Assembly: GCA_943704525.1 (NCBI GenBank)
Contig: CALSCQ010000941.1
Location: forward strand, 1-23,062
Direction of reading: 5' to 3'
Origin: Pigoraptor vietnamica
Lineage: Eukaryota; Opisthokonta; Filasterea
DNA: 23,062 bases
A model generated the notes under the pieces. That model worked only from the letters and a program-made list of their open reading frames with translations. It was not told the DNA's origin and made no database searches. Shown piece after piece: positions 12,681 to 23,062 of this stretch. Position numbers and translations under genes: made by a program. The stretch's first letter is position 1; the number at the start of each line of letters is the position of its first letter.

Positions 12681-13495
12681 ATGGGTGGGAGTGTCGCGAA
12701 GCACCTGCCGTGGGGGCATCCCCGCCGCGAGTTCAATGTCGCCTTCATTGGCCTTGACGCGTCGGGCAAAACCACTGCGCTCTATCGCCTCAAGACGGGC
12801 GACGTTGTGACCACAATTCCAACGATCGGTGAGAACATGACCCTGACTGTGTCTTTGCCGCCGTTGCGACGGCTAAATGGATGTCACGGCTGTGCGGGCA
12901 GGGTTCAACGTGGAGTCGGTCAAGTACAAGGGCGTTACGTTGACTTCGTGGGACATCGGCGGCCGAAACAACCTTCGTGCCCTGTGGCGTTACTACTTTG
13001 AGAACACGAACGGACTGGTTTTCATGGTGGATGCAAATGATCAGGAGCGACTCGAAGACGCGAAAGAACAGCTCAGGCTCGCACTTCAGACAGACGCCCT
13101 GTCTCCTGACGTACCAGTGGTTATCTTTGCCAACAAGCAGGTTGGTGGACCGAACTACTTTTTTCCACTCCTGATGCATGACATCGTTGGATCTAACAAG
13201 CAGGACTAAATACTGCCGTATTCGACAGGATCTGCCGCGAGCTGTCACGAGCAGTGAAATCGAGAAATCCCTCGATTTGCTGAACGTTTGCAAAGGGAGA
13301 CCGTGGCGGGTGCAAAGTTGTTCAGTTGCGCTTGAAAGCGACGCCGGCTTTGTTACAGGCCTCTCTTGGCTATTGGGCGCCATGTCGCACAGTGCAGATG
13401 ACACGTCGGATCGTCATTCTATCGCGGGCGAAACGGAAAAAGAGCCCCATACCGTTCGCTCCGTGTCTCGAAAGCTCTTCCTTGCCTCGCTCTAA
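12681..13495 (+). CDS. ARF-family small GTPase with arginine at position 71
   Basis: Exons 12681-12828, 12902-13140 and 13229-13495 give 217 residues. ARF proteins are membrane-traffic GTPases. Seen: Gly2 and an amphipathic start (MGGSVAKHLPWG); P-loop GLDASGKT (24-31); switch I IPTIGFNVE with Thr48; switch II WDIGGRNNLRALWRYYF; NKQD (127-130), split by an intron between Gln and Asp; and WLLGAMS near the usual ARF end. Numbering matches ARF1 through switch II. The catalytic Gln71 is replaced by Arg71, which would be expected to impair GTP hydrolysis. About 38 residues extend past the normal ARF end (SHSADDTSDRHSIAGE to LFLASL). Position 6 is Ala rather than Ser/Thr, so N-myristoylation is possible but not certain. 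It is ARF/ARL-like; I cannot assign the exact subfamily. Confidence 0.9.
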
Positions 13496-13569
13496 TCTCG
13501 TCACACCATTGCATAAATGGAAGAAACCGCTAAATTGTTGTACTCGCATTATAGAGTGTGCGCTATCTT

Positions 13570-13644
13570 GTCCCCAATACAAAATTCCATACAATTCGCT
13601 GTTCTACTTTTGTCCCCACGTCCCCAGTACAAAATCCCATACAA
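13570..13644. repeat. 25-bp imperfect direct repeat after the ARF gene
   Basis: Bases 13570-13594 and 13620-13644 match at 23 of 25 positions (core TACAAAAT followed by CCATACAA) and start 50 bp apart. This is about 75 bp past the ARF stop codon, so it may lie in its 3' untranslated region. Confidence 0.85.
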
Positions 13645-13674
13645 AGTCCTAAGAAGCGGGCACACCACCGCTAA

Positions 13675-13676
<2 letters not shown>

Positions 13677-13746
<70 letters not shown>

Positions 13747-13750
13747 CACA
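13677..13750. repeat. (CA)n microsatellite
   Basis: About 31 uninterrupted CA units run from 13677 to 13739, then a single G replaces A at 13740, then five more units. It lies in the spacer between the ARF and TOGARAM-like genes. Confidence 0.97.
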
Positions 13751-13784
13751 ACTCACACGCGCTCGTACGATATCGAGTGGAGTC

Positions 13785-13995
13785 GACGGACACATGTCTA
13801 TGAAGTAACCTGCTCAGACGTCTCTCGGGAGTCGATGCCCTGTGACTGCCACCTAATACTCTGTCATACACACACAAAAACGCATACACACGCGACACAC
13901 ACACCCCACCCACCCACCCGACCCGCACTCGAGTAGCAGAATCAATGGACACACGTCCATGAATTAAGGTGATCCGACATCTTTCTCGCGAGAGT
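13785..13995. repeat. two diverged copies of a 47-50 bp unit
   Basis: The stretch 13785-13831 (containing GGACACATGTCTATGAA) and the stretch about 13944-13995 (GGACACACGTCCATGAA) align over roughly 47 bp at about 70 percent. Each ends in TCTCG-G/C-GAG. CA-rich simple sequence separates and flanks them. Confidence 0.6.
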
Positions 13996-14000
13996 GCACA

Positions 14001-14001
<1 letters not shown>

Positions 14002-14038
<37 letters not shown>
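14002..14038. repeat. (AC)n microsatellite
   Basis: About 18 AC units without interruption, directly after the second diverged spacer copy. Confidence 0.95.
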
Positions 14039-14039
<1 letters not shown>

Positions 14040-14042
<3 letters not shown>

Positions 14043-14435
14043 AAAATTTCGAAAACGGACGCAATCACAAGACACATAAGTTGTTTCAGATATATATGAC
14101 AGTGTGTCTCAAGTGTTGTCGTTAGCCGGGATAATAATAGCTCCATCTGACGTCTAGTTGATGTGTCAAAGAATATGCGTTATAAACCCTGACTTTCTAG
14201 TGAGTTAGTTGAATACAAGACACCTACAGACATAGATAATTAGAAAATACAAATGATGTAGATTGAACCTGATGAAACTCAATTGATTTATGGCAACTTC
14301 GTCACGAAAGCGTAGGTGAAATTAAAGAACACCTTCATGTCGCTGAGCGCATATCTGCATTAAGGATGCGATAATCTCCACACGCAGCATCATAAATAGA
14401 CAACGCAGACACAGATTTTTAAGTACGCGCACATT
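14040..14435. other. AT-richer gene-free stretch
   Basis: This roughly 400-bp stretch is clearly lower in GC than its surroundings, has stops in all frames at short intervals, and shows no RNA gene, promoter or element that I can recognise. Confidence 0.6.
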
Positions 14436-14766
14436 GCGAGCATATACACGCGCGCGAGCACGAATCACAATATCAGACACATACACCCCAAAGCACACGC
14501 ACACGTACACACCTAACCTTAACCCACACACACATACACCACACACACGCGCACACACGCACACGCACGCACGCGCACACACATACACCACACACACACT
14601 CACACACACACGCACACGCACGTACGCGCACACACGAGCACACACGCCACACACACACACACACACATACACGTGTACACACACACACACACACACAAAA
14701 CACACATACACAGACACACGCGCGCGCGCCGCGCACACATACACATACACTCACATACACACACGT
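14436..14766. repeat. imperfect CA/CG-rich low-complexity tract
   Basis: About 330 bp of nearly alternating pyrimidine-purine sequence, mostly CACA with CGCG inserts, including an eleven-base CG run near 14718-14728. Apparent open frames on both strands are only products of the repeat. Confidence 0.9.
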
Positions 14767-14798
14767 ACATGTGTGATGACTTTGCCCCACACATCAGG

Positions 14799-14848
14799 GG
14801 TACTAAAATTTAGTACCGACGTACGGGTCACTTCACCCGAGATCTCGG
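14799..14848. other. two adjacent palindromes
   Basis: GGTACTAAA and TTTAGTACC form a perfect 9-bp inverted repeat with a one-base centre (14799-14817). CCGAGATCTCGG is a 12-bp perfect palindrome at 14837-14848. They mark the switch from the CA-rich tract back to ordinary sequence, about 350-400 bp before the TOGARAM-like start. Confidence 0.8.
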
Positions 14849-14859
14849 TCAAATTTCGC

Positions 14860-15084
14860 CTAGTCCTCGTTATTTGGCAGCCGCCCCGCCATACTCAAAT
14901 CATACTGTTCGCGCGTTATTTCGATGGGTGTCCACTGCGGATGGTCGCTACCCAGCGACCGAGACAGCAACGGCAGTTTGCACGCGACTATGAAAGTAGT
15001 CCCCGCATCGGACTCAAGCACATATGCCCGTCGCTGTTCAGAAGTCGGGGTATTTTGAGCGTTGAATCTCGGCAGTGTCGACAA
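14860..15084 (-). CDS. possible small ORF or orphan exon, unknown
   Basis: An open stretch of 74 codons on the minus strand ends in TAG at 14860. Its composition is mixed, not low-complexity (for example RRAYVLESDAGTTFIVACKL, then HPQWTPIEITREQYDLS), so it could be coding. There is no ATG at its start (TTG), but a CCCACAG acceptor-like site lies just upstream, so an internal exon is conceivable. I found no partner exon and do not recognise the protein. It overlaps the likely TOGARAM-like promoter. Confidence 0.2.
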   Translation of the reverse strand: MSTLPRFNAQNTPTSEQRRAYVLESDAGTTFIVACKLPLLSRSLGSDHPQWTPIEITREQYDLSMAGRLPNNED

Positions 15085-15199
15085 GCTGTGGGCTGTTTGT
15101 TGTGGTTGTCAGATGGACTGCCGCATATAACGACTGCCTCCTCCCGGCGAGGGAGGAGTCTTACAGCAAGGGAGTGGGGCTGGGCCCCGGGCCGGTGGA

Positions 15200-16928
15200 A
15201 TGGACGAGGAGGCCGTCCTCGCGGCCCTAGATGACGAGAATTTTGTGAAGCGCATCGATGCCATTGAGCAGTTGCGGGAGAGCGTGCGGCGCAACAATGG
15301 GCAGCTTCTCTGCGGCAACCTCAAGCGGCTCTTCTCCATCCTGCGCGCTCGCCTCACGGACACTGTGTGGAACGTGCGACACCAGTGCATGCTGCTGATT
15401 GTCGCCGTCATTCCCGAGTTTGGCCCCGATCTCGAGACGACGCTGGCCATTGTGCTGCCGACACTCGTTGTGTGTCTCGGCGACCCGAAGGTGGTCGTGC
15501 GCAAGGCTGCGCTGCAGGCGCTGTCGCTGTACGTGCGGCACTCGGGCAACGTCGAGGCCGTCCTTGCAGCGCTCGTCCGCAGCGGCTTGGAGAACGACAA
15601 TGTGCGTACGGTGCCGAATGTCTGTTGTGTGCCCGTTCAATCATCCAGCGATCCTGCTTTGTTCGTGCCCATCTAACGCACATGCCTCTGCACAGTGGCG
15701 CATCCGCAACGAGTGCGCGCTGGCCGTCACGTCCCTGCTGCAGGAGAGCCCGGCGGCGGCGGACGTGGCGCGTGTTGTGGAGGCGCTCGTCGGACGCCTG
15801 AGGGACGTTTCGGACGAAGTCGCTGCCTCGGCCGTGCAGGTGGGTGCCTGCTCTGTGCGGATGCTCGGACGCACAGGCGTGGCTCATTTCCCCGCTTGAC
15901 GCAGGCTCTTGAGTACATTGAGAGCGCAGTGGGCCGCGCGGCCTTTCGGGCGGCCATCGAGCGCCTTCCGCCCGCGCTGCAGCAGCTGTACCGCAATGCG
16001 TCGGAGGGCGCGGTGGGTTGCCTGCGCCTCTGTGCACGTGCCGCGCGTGTCTTGCGTGCTGTGGATGCCCTGCGGCGCTGCCGAGTGCTCACGTGAGGCA
16101 ACATGCAGGCGCGACCGAGCAGCGCCGGCCACGGCGTGCGCGCCTCGCAGGACTGGACGCCCGTCGGCGACCGCTCGGGCGCGTCCGTTCAGTCGATTCG
16201 CCTTTCGCGCGCGGGTGCGCCTCCCGCGTCCATCGCGGATGTGCCGGCTCCCAAAGGTGGGCTTTGCGTGCGCCTCTTGTTCCGCTGTCCTTGCGACTGC
16301 GTGCGTGTCTGACGCGTGTGTGAATGCAGTGAGCGCTGCGTCGGCGTCGGATGAGCTCGAGTTCGGATTTGTTCCGCCGGACATTCTCCGACAATTGCGC
16401 GATGCGTCCAACTGGAAACTGCGCGCGGACGCCATCGAAGAGGTGCGTCGTGTGCGATTTTTGCTCTGTTTGCGCCGCAACCCACGCATGCACACATGCA
16501 CACACCGCAACACCTACCACGCCCACACGAGACTCAAGCACATAATACGCGTACTCGTACACATACTTAGGCACGTACATACATATAAAGCACTGCACAT
16601 ACACGTAGACATGCGGCACACACCACATCACCACGCGCATGCCACGTAGTTTTCCCTGCTGACGGACGGCCACGCGCGCCTGCAGTTGCACCGCGTGGTC
16701 AACGGCCTCATGGACACGGCGCCGCTCGGTCGGCACTTGGGCGAGCTGCTTGCCTTTCTCACGTCGCTTGTGGAGGACGCCAACTTCAAAATTGTGCTTA
16801 CCACGCTCCAGATTGTGGCTGCGGTCGTGAACAAGGTCGGCCTTGGCATTCGCCCGCACCTTGCGACGTTTGTCCCGAGCCTCATCCAGGTGCGTCCCAT
16901 CGGCTATGGTTGTTGTGCCACATGGGCG

Positions 16929-17007
<79 letters not shown>

Positions 17008-20000
17008 TCCATTGTGAAGTTCACACCGCTTAACCGCTCCCCCCCCCCCTCTCTCTCGTATACAACACATACGCGCACCGCCCGAACAGCGCCTGGGCGA
17101 CAGCAAAATCGTCATTCGCCAGGCCAACGTCAAGGTGTTCCACCGCCTGATGCAAATCCTCACGCCCCGCCCTGTGCTCGAGATGCTCCTCAGCGACCTC
17201 GGCCACCGCAACTGGCACGTGCGCGAGGAAATCATCAACACGGTCATTGTGTCGCTGCTCTCGTTCCAGCGCTACGACTTTGACTACGCGCGCATCTCTC
17301 GGGACCTCGCGCCTATGCTGGACGACCCGAAGTCGCGCGTACGCATGGTCGCCACCGAGGCGTATGCCGTCATGGCCCACAACGTCGGCCTGCAGCGCTA
17401 CATGCTCGTGTTGCGCGAGGCGGGCCTCCCCCCGCCGGCGATTGCGCTGCTCTCGGAGCGGTTTGCGTCGCGCTCGCTGCCGCACCTCAACGCCGATGGC
17501 CTCGTGGAGCATCCGGGGCTGGCGCGCGGCGTGACGCCCGCGTCACCCGCTATTCCCGGCGACGCGGATCTGGACAGCAGCGGCGACTTCGGCGGTGGCG
17601 CTGCGACGCCGCGCCGCAACCAGAGCGCCGGTGGAGTGTCGGCAAGGTGGGCGCGCCGCATGTTGCTGCGCATTGTGGCTCGGCTGCATGTGACTGCAGG
17701 CTCTCGGGCTGTGTGATCGCGTGGTTTTAATGCGGCTTCGCGTGCTGCTGTGCAGGGGCAAGCTGCCATGGGAGGCGGAGACGCCGGGACGGTCCAGGAG
17801 TGGCCGCATGTCGACGAGCGCGTCGAACGGCGACGACTCGGGCCTCCAGTCACTCGATAGCAGCATGAACAGCACTTCGAGCTTCAACCACTCGGACGGC
17901 GCGTCGTCGCTGCGCGGACGAGAAGGTCGCCCTCCGCGTGCTCGTGCAGTTACAGTGGGAACTGAGCGTCCGGCGGCGAGGTTGGTGCTTGCGTTGCGCA
18001 ATTATCGCGTTTGAGCAGTATTTCTTGTTTCAGCGGTGTACGCGTCGGTTGGCTGTCTGACGCTGTGGGTGCATCGCAGTGTGGCCACGGCGCCCCCGCC
18101 GAAGCGGTCCGCGAGCATCGCTGCGCCGTCGCACACGTCTCCGCCGCCCTCGAACGGGCGCCACCCCGACGCATTTGCCGGGGATGCATACGCTGCTGTG
18201 GCCGCTCTGTCTTCGCACGACGCGCGACCGCCGTCCGACCGCGCGTACCAGCCATCTTTCTCGCACGCGAGCGGGCCGCGATCGAACTCGTGGGACGACG
18301 TGTCTGCCGCGCGCGAGCGACCTTCCGACGACGGACGCGCGCGGCGGCCTGTGACGGGCGAGGGCACTCCGATGCCATTCAAGCCGAAGCTGGCGCGGCC
18401 AAAGTCCGTTCCGCGGGATACACGTGGTGAGTGGTGTGGCTCATCTCTGAGACTGGGCTGTGCGTAACTCACATCCAACCAATGTAACAGACTCGCCCCC
18501 GGATGGCGCCGATGCCAAAGGAACCGTCGACGACGCCGACGCCGGCATTGCGGAGAAGATTGCGTCGATCAAACGGAAGGCCCTCGAGCGCAGCATGACG
18601 TCGGACAGCGACCGCGAGAGTTCTCCGTCCCCGCCCAAGGCCACCCGTGCTGCGTCACGTCCACCTGCGGAATCGCCGTCGGCGTTGCGCTCGCAGTCGG
18701 AGCGCGAACGCGAAAAGCCACGCGAGCGGCGCGACAGCGAGAGGGAGCGGGAGCGGGATGTTCGGAAAGAGAAAGAGTCTTCGCGTGACACGGAGAGAGA
18801 GAGGGACGGCGACAGGGACGAGCGTGCGGCGCCAGTGCATGGTCGGGCGGCCGCAGCGGCCCAGCAGCCGCGCGGGCCGACAAACTTCGACGACGTCGTG
18901 GTGGGTCGCTCGACGCGCCCGTTTGAGGTCAGCGAGTACCCGCCGGGCATGACGCAGCCGCCGGCAGACAGCGAGCGCACGCCGCGGCGGACGTCGCGAC
19001 ACGCATCGGAGCCGCCGCCGGCCGTTGGCACCGCATCGAATGCGACGCCCCCTCCTCTTGCGAAGGCCACTGCGAGCCGGCTGCAACAGAAGGCCCAGTC
19101 GGCGCCCCTCTCGGGCCCCGGGCGCGAGCGACGCACATCGGCTGACGACGGCAACGATGCCCCGCCGGCCGCGCAGCCGGAGCGACGCCGCGGGCGTTCC
19201 AGCTCGCAAGCAGTGTCCACAGACGCGGACGACGCCCCGCCGCCCCGCCGCGCTACACTCGAGCGGAGCGAATCAATGCCCGCGGGCGTGCGCATGGCCG
19301 ACGAGCTCTCGTTTGAGGAATTGGAGCCGTTTCCGTCGCCGGAGAAGGAGCTGACGCGGGCGCTCGCAAACCTGCGTGGGGCGGACGACTGGGAGCTGCA
19401 TTACGATGCGCTGACGGCGATACGGCGCCTCGCAGCCCACCACGCGGAGGTGCTGTCGACAGAGCTCGTCGCCGTTCTCGCAGCCGTGAAGGTGGAAATC
19501 AAAAACCTGCGGTCGTCGGTGGCGAAGAACGCGCTCGTGTGCTTTGCGGATCTCTTCCGTGGCCTCGGACGCGCTATGGAGACGGACCTCGACATGACCG
19601 TGCAGACGCTGCTCAAGAAGGCCGTCGAGTCGAACGCGTTTCTATGCGAGCTCGTCGACCGCGCTCTGGGCGCCATGATCGAGCACGTGTCCTCAGGCCG
19701 CCCGCTGCTGGCGCTGCTTGCGAACGCGCAGCACAAGAGCGCCAGCGTGCGCAACACGGCGTCGCACTTCACGGCCGAGGCCCTTGCGGCGCTTGCGGCC
19801 ACGCGGCAGCTCGGGCAGAAGGAGGTTGATCGCGCGCTGCCGACGGTCCGCGAATTCATTGCGGATTCCGCTCCGGAGACGCGCTACAACGGGCGTCGGT
19901 GCCTGCTGCTGATTGCGCAGGCGCCCGGCGGCGACCGCTTGCTCGCGCGCCATCTCGAGGGTTCTGCCAACAACAAGCTGCGTGAGCTGGTCGACTCGCT

Positions 20001-21166
20001 GCGCGTTAAGGGGCTCGGTGACCGGCCCGCGGGCGTCACGGCAGCCACGCCCCGTCGCGCACGCACGCTGTCGTCCAACGGCGACCTATCGGTGGTCGGG
20101 AGCGGCGAGACAAACGGGTTCTATGCCGACGGAGCATCGAGCACGCCGTCTGCTAAGGACCGCACGCCGGCGCGGAAGGGCCTCTCGTCGGCACCGCCAG
20201 CGCCTGTGTCCAAGGGGTCCTCGCGCGAGCCCGCGGATTTCGCCGTGCTGCCCGAGATTATTGCGAACCTCGGATCGAACGGTGTGTCTTTGCGAAGGGC
20301 GCTGTGTAGGTTTCTCCGTGTGCGCAATGTGAGTCTCTGACTGCCGCCTCTGCAGACTTTCGCCAGCGCATGGACGCCCTCGGGGCAATCACGGACGTCA
20401 TTGAGCGGTATCCGTCGGAGATTGCGGCGACGCAGCTGACCAAGGTGTTTGATGCGTTTGTGCCGCGCCTCACCGACGTGAACAGCAAGGTCAACGTCTT
20501 TGCGCTCCAGTGCTTCCAGCGCATCGTGCCAACGATGAGGGTGCGTCCTCAGGCTGTCAATTGCGCACATCCTGTGACCAGTCGATGGACATGTAGTCGC
20601 CTGTGCGAGGCTGTTGCTTGCGCGTGCGTGCGATCTTTGACGCGTCTCATGCGCCATGGCACGCGCTCACGCAGGAACTGCTCGATGGCGTGCTCAATGC
20701 CGTGATCCCCGCCCTCGGCGCCAACCTGTCCTCCGCCAACCCCGTCATTCGAGGCCTTGCGGGGGACGCCCTCGACGCCCTCAACGAGTACGCCGGCCAC
20801 GGCATGCTTGTGCAGTCGCTGGCGCAGGTCGCGCACCACAGCAATATGCGCGTGAAGCCTGCCCTCGTCGAGAAGCTCGCCGGTGGGTCCTTGGCGGCCG
20901 TGTGCTTGTGGGCTGTGCGAGCGCTCGCTGAATTGCCCGCCCCTGCAGATCTCATTGGTCCGATACACTCGAAGCGACCAAACCTCATCGTCAAGTATGT
21001 GCTGCCACTCGCCTTTGACCTCATGAACGAACAGAAGGGCGAGATCAAGGTGTCCGGTTCGCGCCTGCTGCAGGAGCTGTACAACTCGATGGGCCCCGCC
21101 ATCTACGAGCACGCGGGGCGCCTCTCGGACCAGAATCTCACCAAACTCAAGAAGATACTCGGGTAG
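15200..21166 (+). CDS. TOGARAM1: TOG-array axonemal microtubule protein (TOGARAM/crescerin-like), complete
   Basis: Thirteen exons: 15200-15601, 15696-15839, 15905-16012, 16109-16256, 16330-16442, 16650-16889, 17090-17646, 17756-17980, 18080-18426, 18491-20281, 20356-20540, 20675-20882 and 20949-21166. They keep frame and give 1561 residues, near the size of animal TOGARAM1. Crescerins regulate microtubules inside cilia through arrayed TOG domains. Seen: TOG1 at about 1-215, TOG2 at about 275-480 with the family signature HRNWHVREEIINTVIVSLL, then a disordered Ser/Pro/Arg linker to about 1030 that includes a stretch of repeated Arg-Glu, TOG3 at about 1030-1270, and TOG4 at about 1344-1561 (KVFDAFVPRLTDVNSKVNVFAL). 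The layout of two N-terminal TOGs, a long linker and two C-terminal TOGs separates it from CLASP and XMAP215. Intron 20883-20948 is 66 nt and stop-free, but its removal restores the TOG4 helix pattern. Confidence 0.92.
16933..17005. repeat. (TG)n microsatellite in TOGARAM-like intron 6
   Basis: About 36 TG units lie 43 bases after the donor of intron 16890-17089. A run of ten C, then CT repeats, follows at 17041-17057, just before the acceptor. In the transcript this is a long UG run. Confidence 0.97.
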
Positions 21167-21404
21167 CCACCCGGGCGTGTACAGACAGCGCGTTGTTTAT
21201 CGTTGTTTATGATCCCCACGCATTTCCCGGCGACTTTACGTGTCGCTGCTGCACCGTTCCTTTTTTCGCGCGCCTCACTTGCACTGCCATAGCGGACGCG
21301 TTTGGTTGCTGCCGCCATTACAAGCTGCCTGCACTCTCCTCTTGAATCCCGCGTGAATGTGCGTGGCATCCTCTTCTTTTAGTATGCTGTTATTGGGGTG
21401 CACA
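21167..21404. other. convergent 3' spacer between TOGARAM-like and Yak1-like genes
   Basis: The 238-bp spacer holds the 3' ends of two converging genes and no other gene. A short repeat, GTTGTTTATC followed by GTTGTTTATG, is seen near 21192-21211. I see no AATAAA. Confidence 0.7.
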
Positions 21405-22921
21405 TCACGGCGGATAAGGGCCCTGCATGCGACGCGGCAGCGATGACGACGCTGGGAGGGTGCCCGGACTCGTGCCGAACGCAGGCGCGCCCTGCGGTGG
21501 TGGCACGTACGGCACATGTTGCATCACGTGCCCCTGACCGTGCGCGCGCACCCCCTGCTGGGCCCACACGGCAGGCGGTGGGCCGTACAGCGCGCTGCCC
21601 TGCGGACTGAAGCCAATCACCGTCGGCACGCCCGGGGGATACATGGCCCCGAGCGACCCCGCCCCCCAGCTGCTGCCGTACGGCGACGCCGCATATGCGG
21701 TCGGGGGAACATCGTGTGATGTCGAGCTCACCGACGATGGCGTGTCCATGGGTGTGCTCCGCTCTCCCCACGACGGACTATCGCTCGGCAGTCCGGTGCC
21801 GTACGTGTAGGTCGCGCGCCGCCCGCGTTGCAAGCCGCCGCCCCCGACCGCGCCCCACGCCCCCTGCGCACCGCGGTGGAATGCAGCGCCCATCTGCGGT
21901 GGAGGCAAGGCCGGCGCGCTGCCGTACTCGGACTCGGCCGCCTCAATGTCGTTGGCGTAGAAGGGGTCCCACTCGGGCGCCACGCTCGGCGAGCCGTCGT
22001 CGCCCACAGCCCCCTCGCCCTCCTCCGCGTCCTCCGGGCCAACCGGGAGACTGCCGAGATTGAGGGCCGTCATAAAGTGGCTCTCGAGTGACCGGGGCTG
22101 CGCACCCGCCCGCACGCCCGCGTACTGCGCAGCCATGTACGGGGGTAGCAGGGGCGGGCGCGCGTGCGACATGGGCGAGGCCTGCATGCCGAGAAAACCC
22201 GGCTGTCCGTAGCTGCCGGGGTACGCCGGCGCCTTTTGACGCAGCGGCGCGTGCCCCTGCGGGTGTCCCTGGGGCGCCTGCCACCGGTGCGTCCCCGCAG
22301 GCATCGTGTGGCTGCGCCCGCGCGGGCTGGGCTGCTCCCCGAGTGGGACGGCCGATGGGGGCGATTCGTACTCGCCGTAGAACGAGAAGGGCGAGCCGTA
22401 GACGCCGTCGCTGCGATAGGCGAACGAGGGGCTGGCCCCAATCGCAATGGGATTCGACGTCGCACCGTACGGCGACATGTCCGGGGCGGATGACGACAGC
22501 GCCACGGGGGGCACGGGGAACCCGAGGCTGCCGTACGAACCCGCCACGCCGTACAGCGGCTGCCCCTGGCCCGGTGGCGGGAGGGACGAGCCGCCAAACG
22601 GGGCGTAGCTCGCAGGCGTGTGGCCCCGCTGCCGCGGCATTGGCACGCCGTTGGCCTCCCCTCGCAGCAGCGCGTCCGATGGGGATGCGACCGGCGCAAT
22701 TCCGAACATGGGCGATGCAGTGTGTCCAGACACGAGGGGGACAGCGCTCGGCGCCGCGGCCCACGCTCGGCGGGACGGGCGCACGGGCACAAAATTGCCG
22801 TCAAAGGGGCGGCCGGTCACAAACGGGTGCTGCGCGGCCTCCGCGGGCGTCCAGCGCCGCGCAGGGTCCACGCAGAGGACCCCGGACAGGAAGTGCGCGA
22901 AGGACCGGCGCATGTCCATGT
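21405..22921 (-). CDS. YAK1: Yak1/DYRK-family kinase, last coding exon (5' part outside window)
   Basis: This 505-codon exon starts after CTGCAG at 22922-22927, completes one codon with AC, and ends at TGA 21405-21407. Its first 45 or so residues are the end of a Yak1-type kinase domain: FAHFLSGVLCVDPARRWTPA, then EAAQHPFVTG and FVPVRPSR, the DYRK/Yak1 C-lobe pattern of a final helix followed by HPFxTG. The remaining roughly 450 residues are low-complexity and rich in Pro, Gly, Ser, Tyr and Ala, with SYGS, SPYG and RGRSHTM patches. One ordered-looking patch, APEWDPFYANDIEAAESEYG, resembles the WDPNYSDE motif that I recall from plant YAK1 tails. Catalytic residues lie beyond the right edge, so activity cannot be judged. 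Yak1 kinases couple nutrient and stress signals to growth. Confidence 0.82.
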
Positions 22922-22944
22922 CTGCAGAAGAGAGAGTGTGTGAG

Positions 22945-23062
<118 letters not shown>

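Noticed and set aside
11494-14436. tRNA, rRNA or other structured RNA genes in the two large spacers
   Set aside because: I looked for tRNA A/B boxes and cloverleaf arms in the gene-free stretches and found none that held up by eye.
14512-14525. Telomere-like CCTAACCTTAACCC inside the CA-rich tract
   Set aside because: Only about two units and imperfect; too short to call an interstitial telomere.
14940-14975. X-box candidate near AGCAAC (14965-14970) before the TOGARAM-like gene
   Set aside because: The left half fits only with a five-base gap, outside the normal range of up to three, and it lies over 200 bp from the start codon.

Overview
This window is eukaryotic nuclear DNA. It is GC-rich and gene-dense, with about 44 short spliceosomal introns, most of them roughly 45-130 nt. 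Donors are mostly GTGNGT, and long CA/TG microsatellites sit in introns and spacers. The gene content (a TSNAXIP1-like ciliary protein, an axonemal TOG-array protein, a MARK/Par-1 kinase with UBA and KA1 domains, a Yak1-type kinase, HRD1 and ERO1) suggests a flagellated unicellular eukaryote. I cannot name the lineage from sequence alone.

Layout, left to right: (1) the 3' two-thirds of an HRD1/synoviolin ubiquitin ligase (+); (2) a complete ERO1 thiol oxidase (-), tail-to-tail with HRD1; (3) a small unrecognised coiled-coil gene (-); (4) a divergent promoter, then a 16-exon TSNAXIP1-like gene (+); (5) a complete MARK/Par-1 kinase (-), one of whose introns is built of tandem repeats; (6) a 1.2 kb divergent spacer with CCAAT and TATA elements, then an ARF-family GTPase (+) with arginine in place of the catalytic glutamine; (7) a 1.7 kb repeat-rich spacer; (8) a 13-exon TOGARAM/crescerin-like protein with four TOG domains (+); (9) the last coding exon of a Yak1-family kinase (-), cut by the right edge inside an intron that holds a TG/GA microsatellite.

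Two themes appear. HRD1 and ERO1 both work in endoplasmic-reticulum protein quality control, and ERO1 has an ERSE-like element upstream. TSNAXIP1-like, TOGARAM-like and MARK are cilium or microtubule proteins. This is ordinary eukaryotic gene neighbourhood. I found no clearly new multi-gene system; the more unusual items are the ARF R71 substitution, the repeat-built kinase intron, the GC-AG introns, the ERSE-like box and the orphan coiled-coil gene that shares a promoter with a ciliary gene. All exon junctions are inferred from splice signals, reading frame and remembered family sequences, with no transcript evidence.
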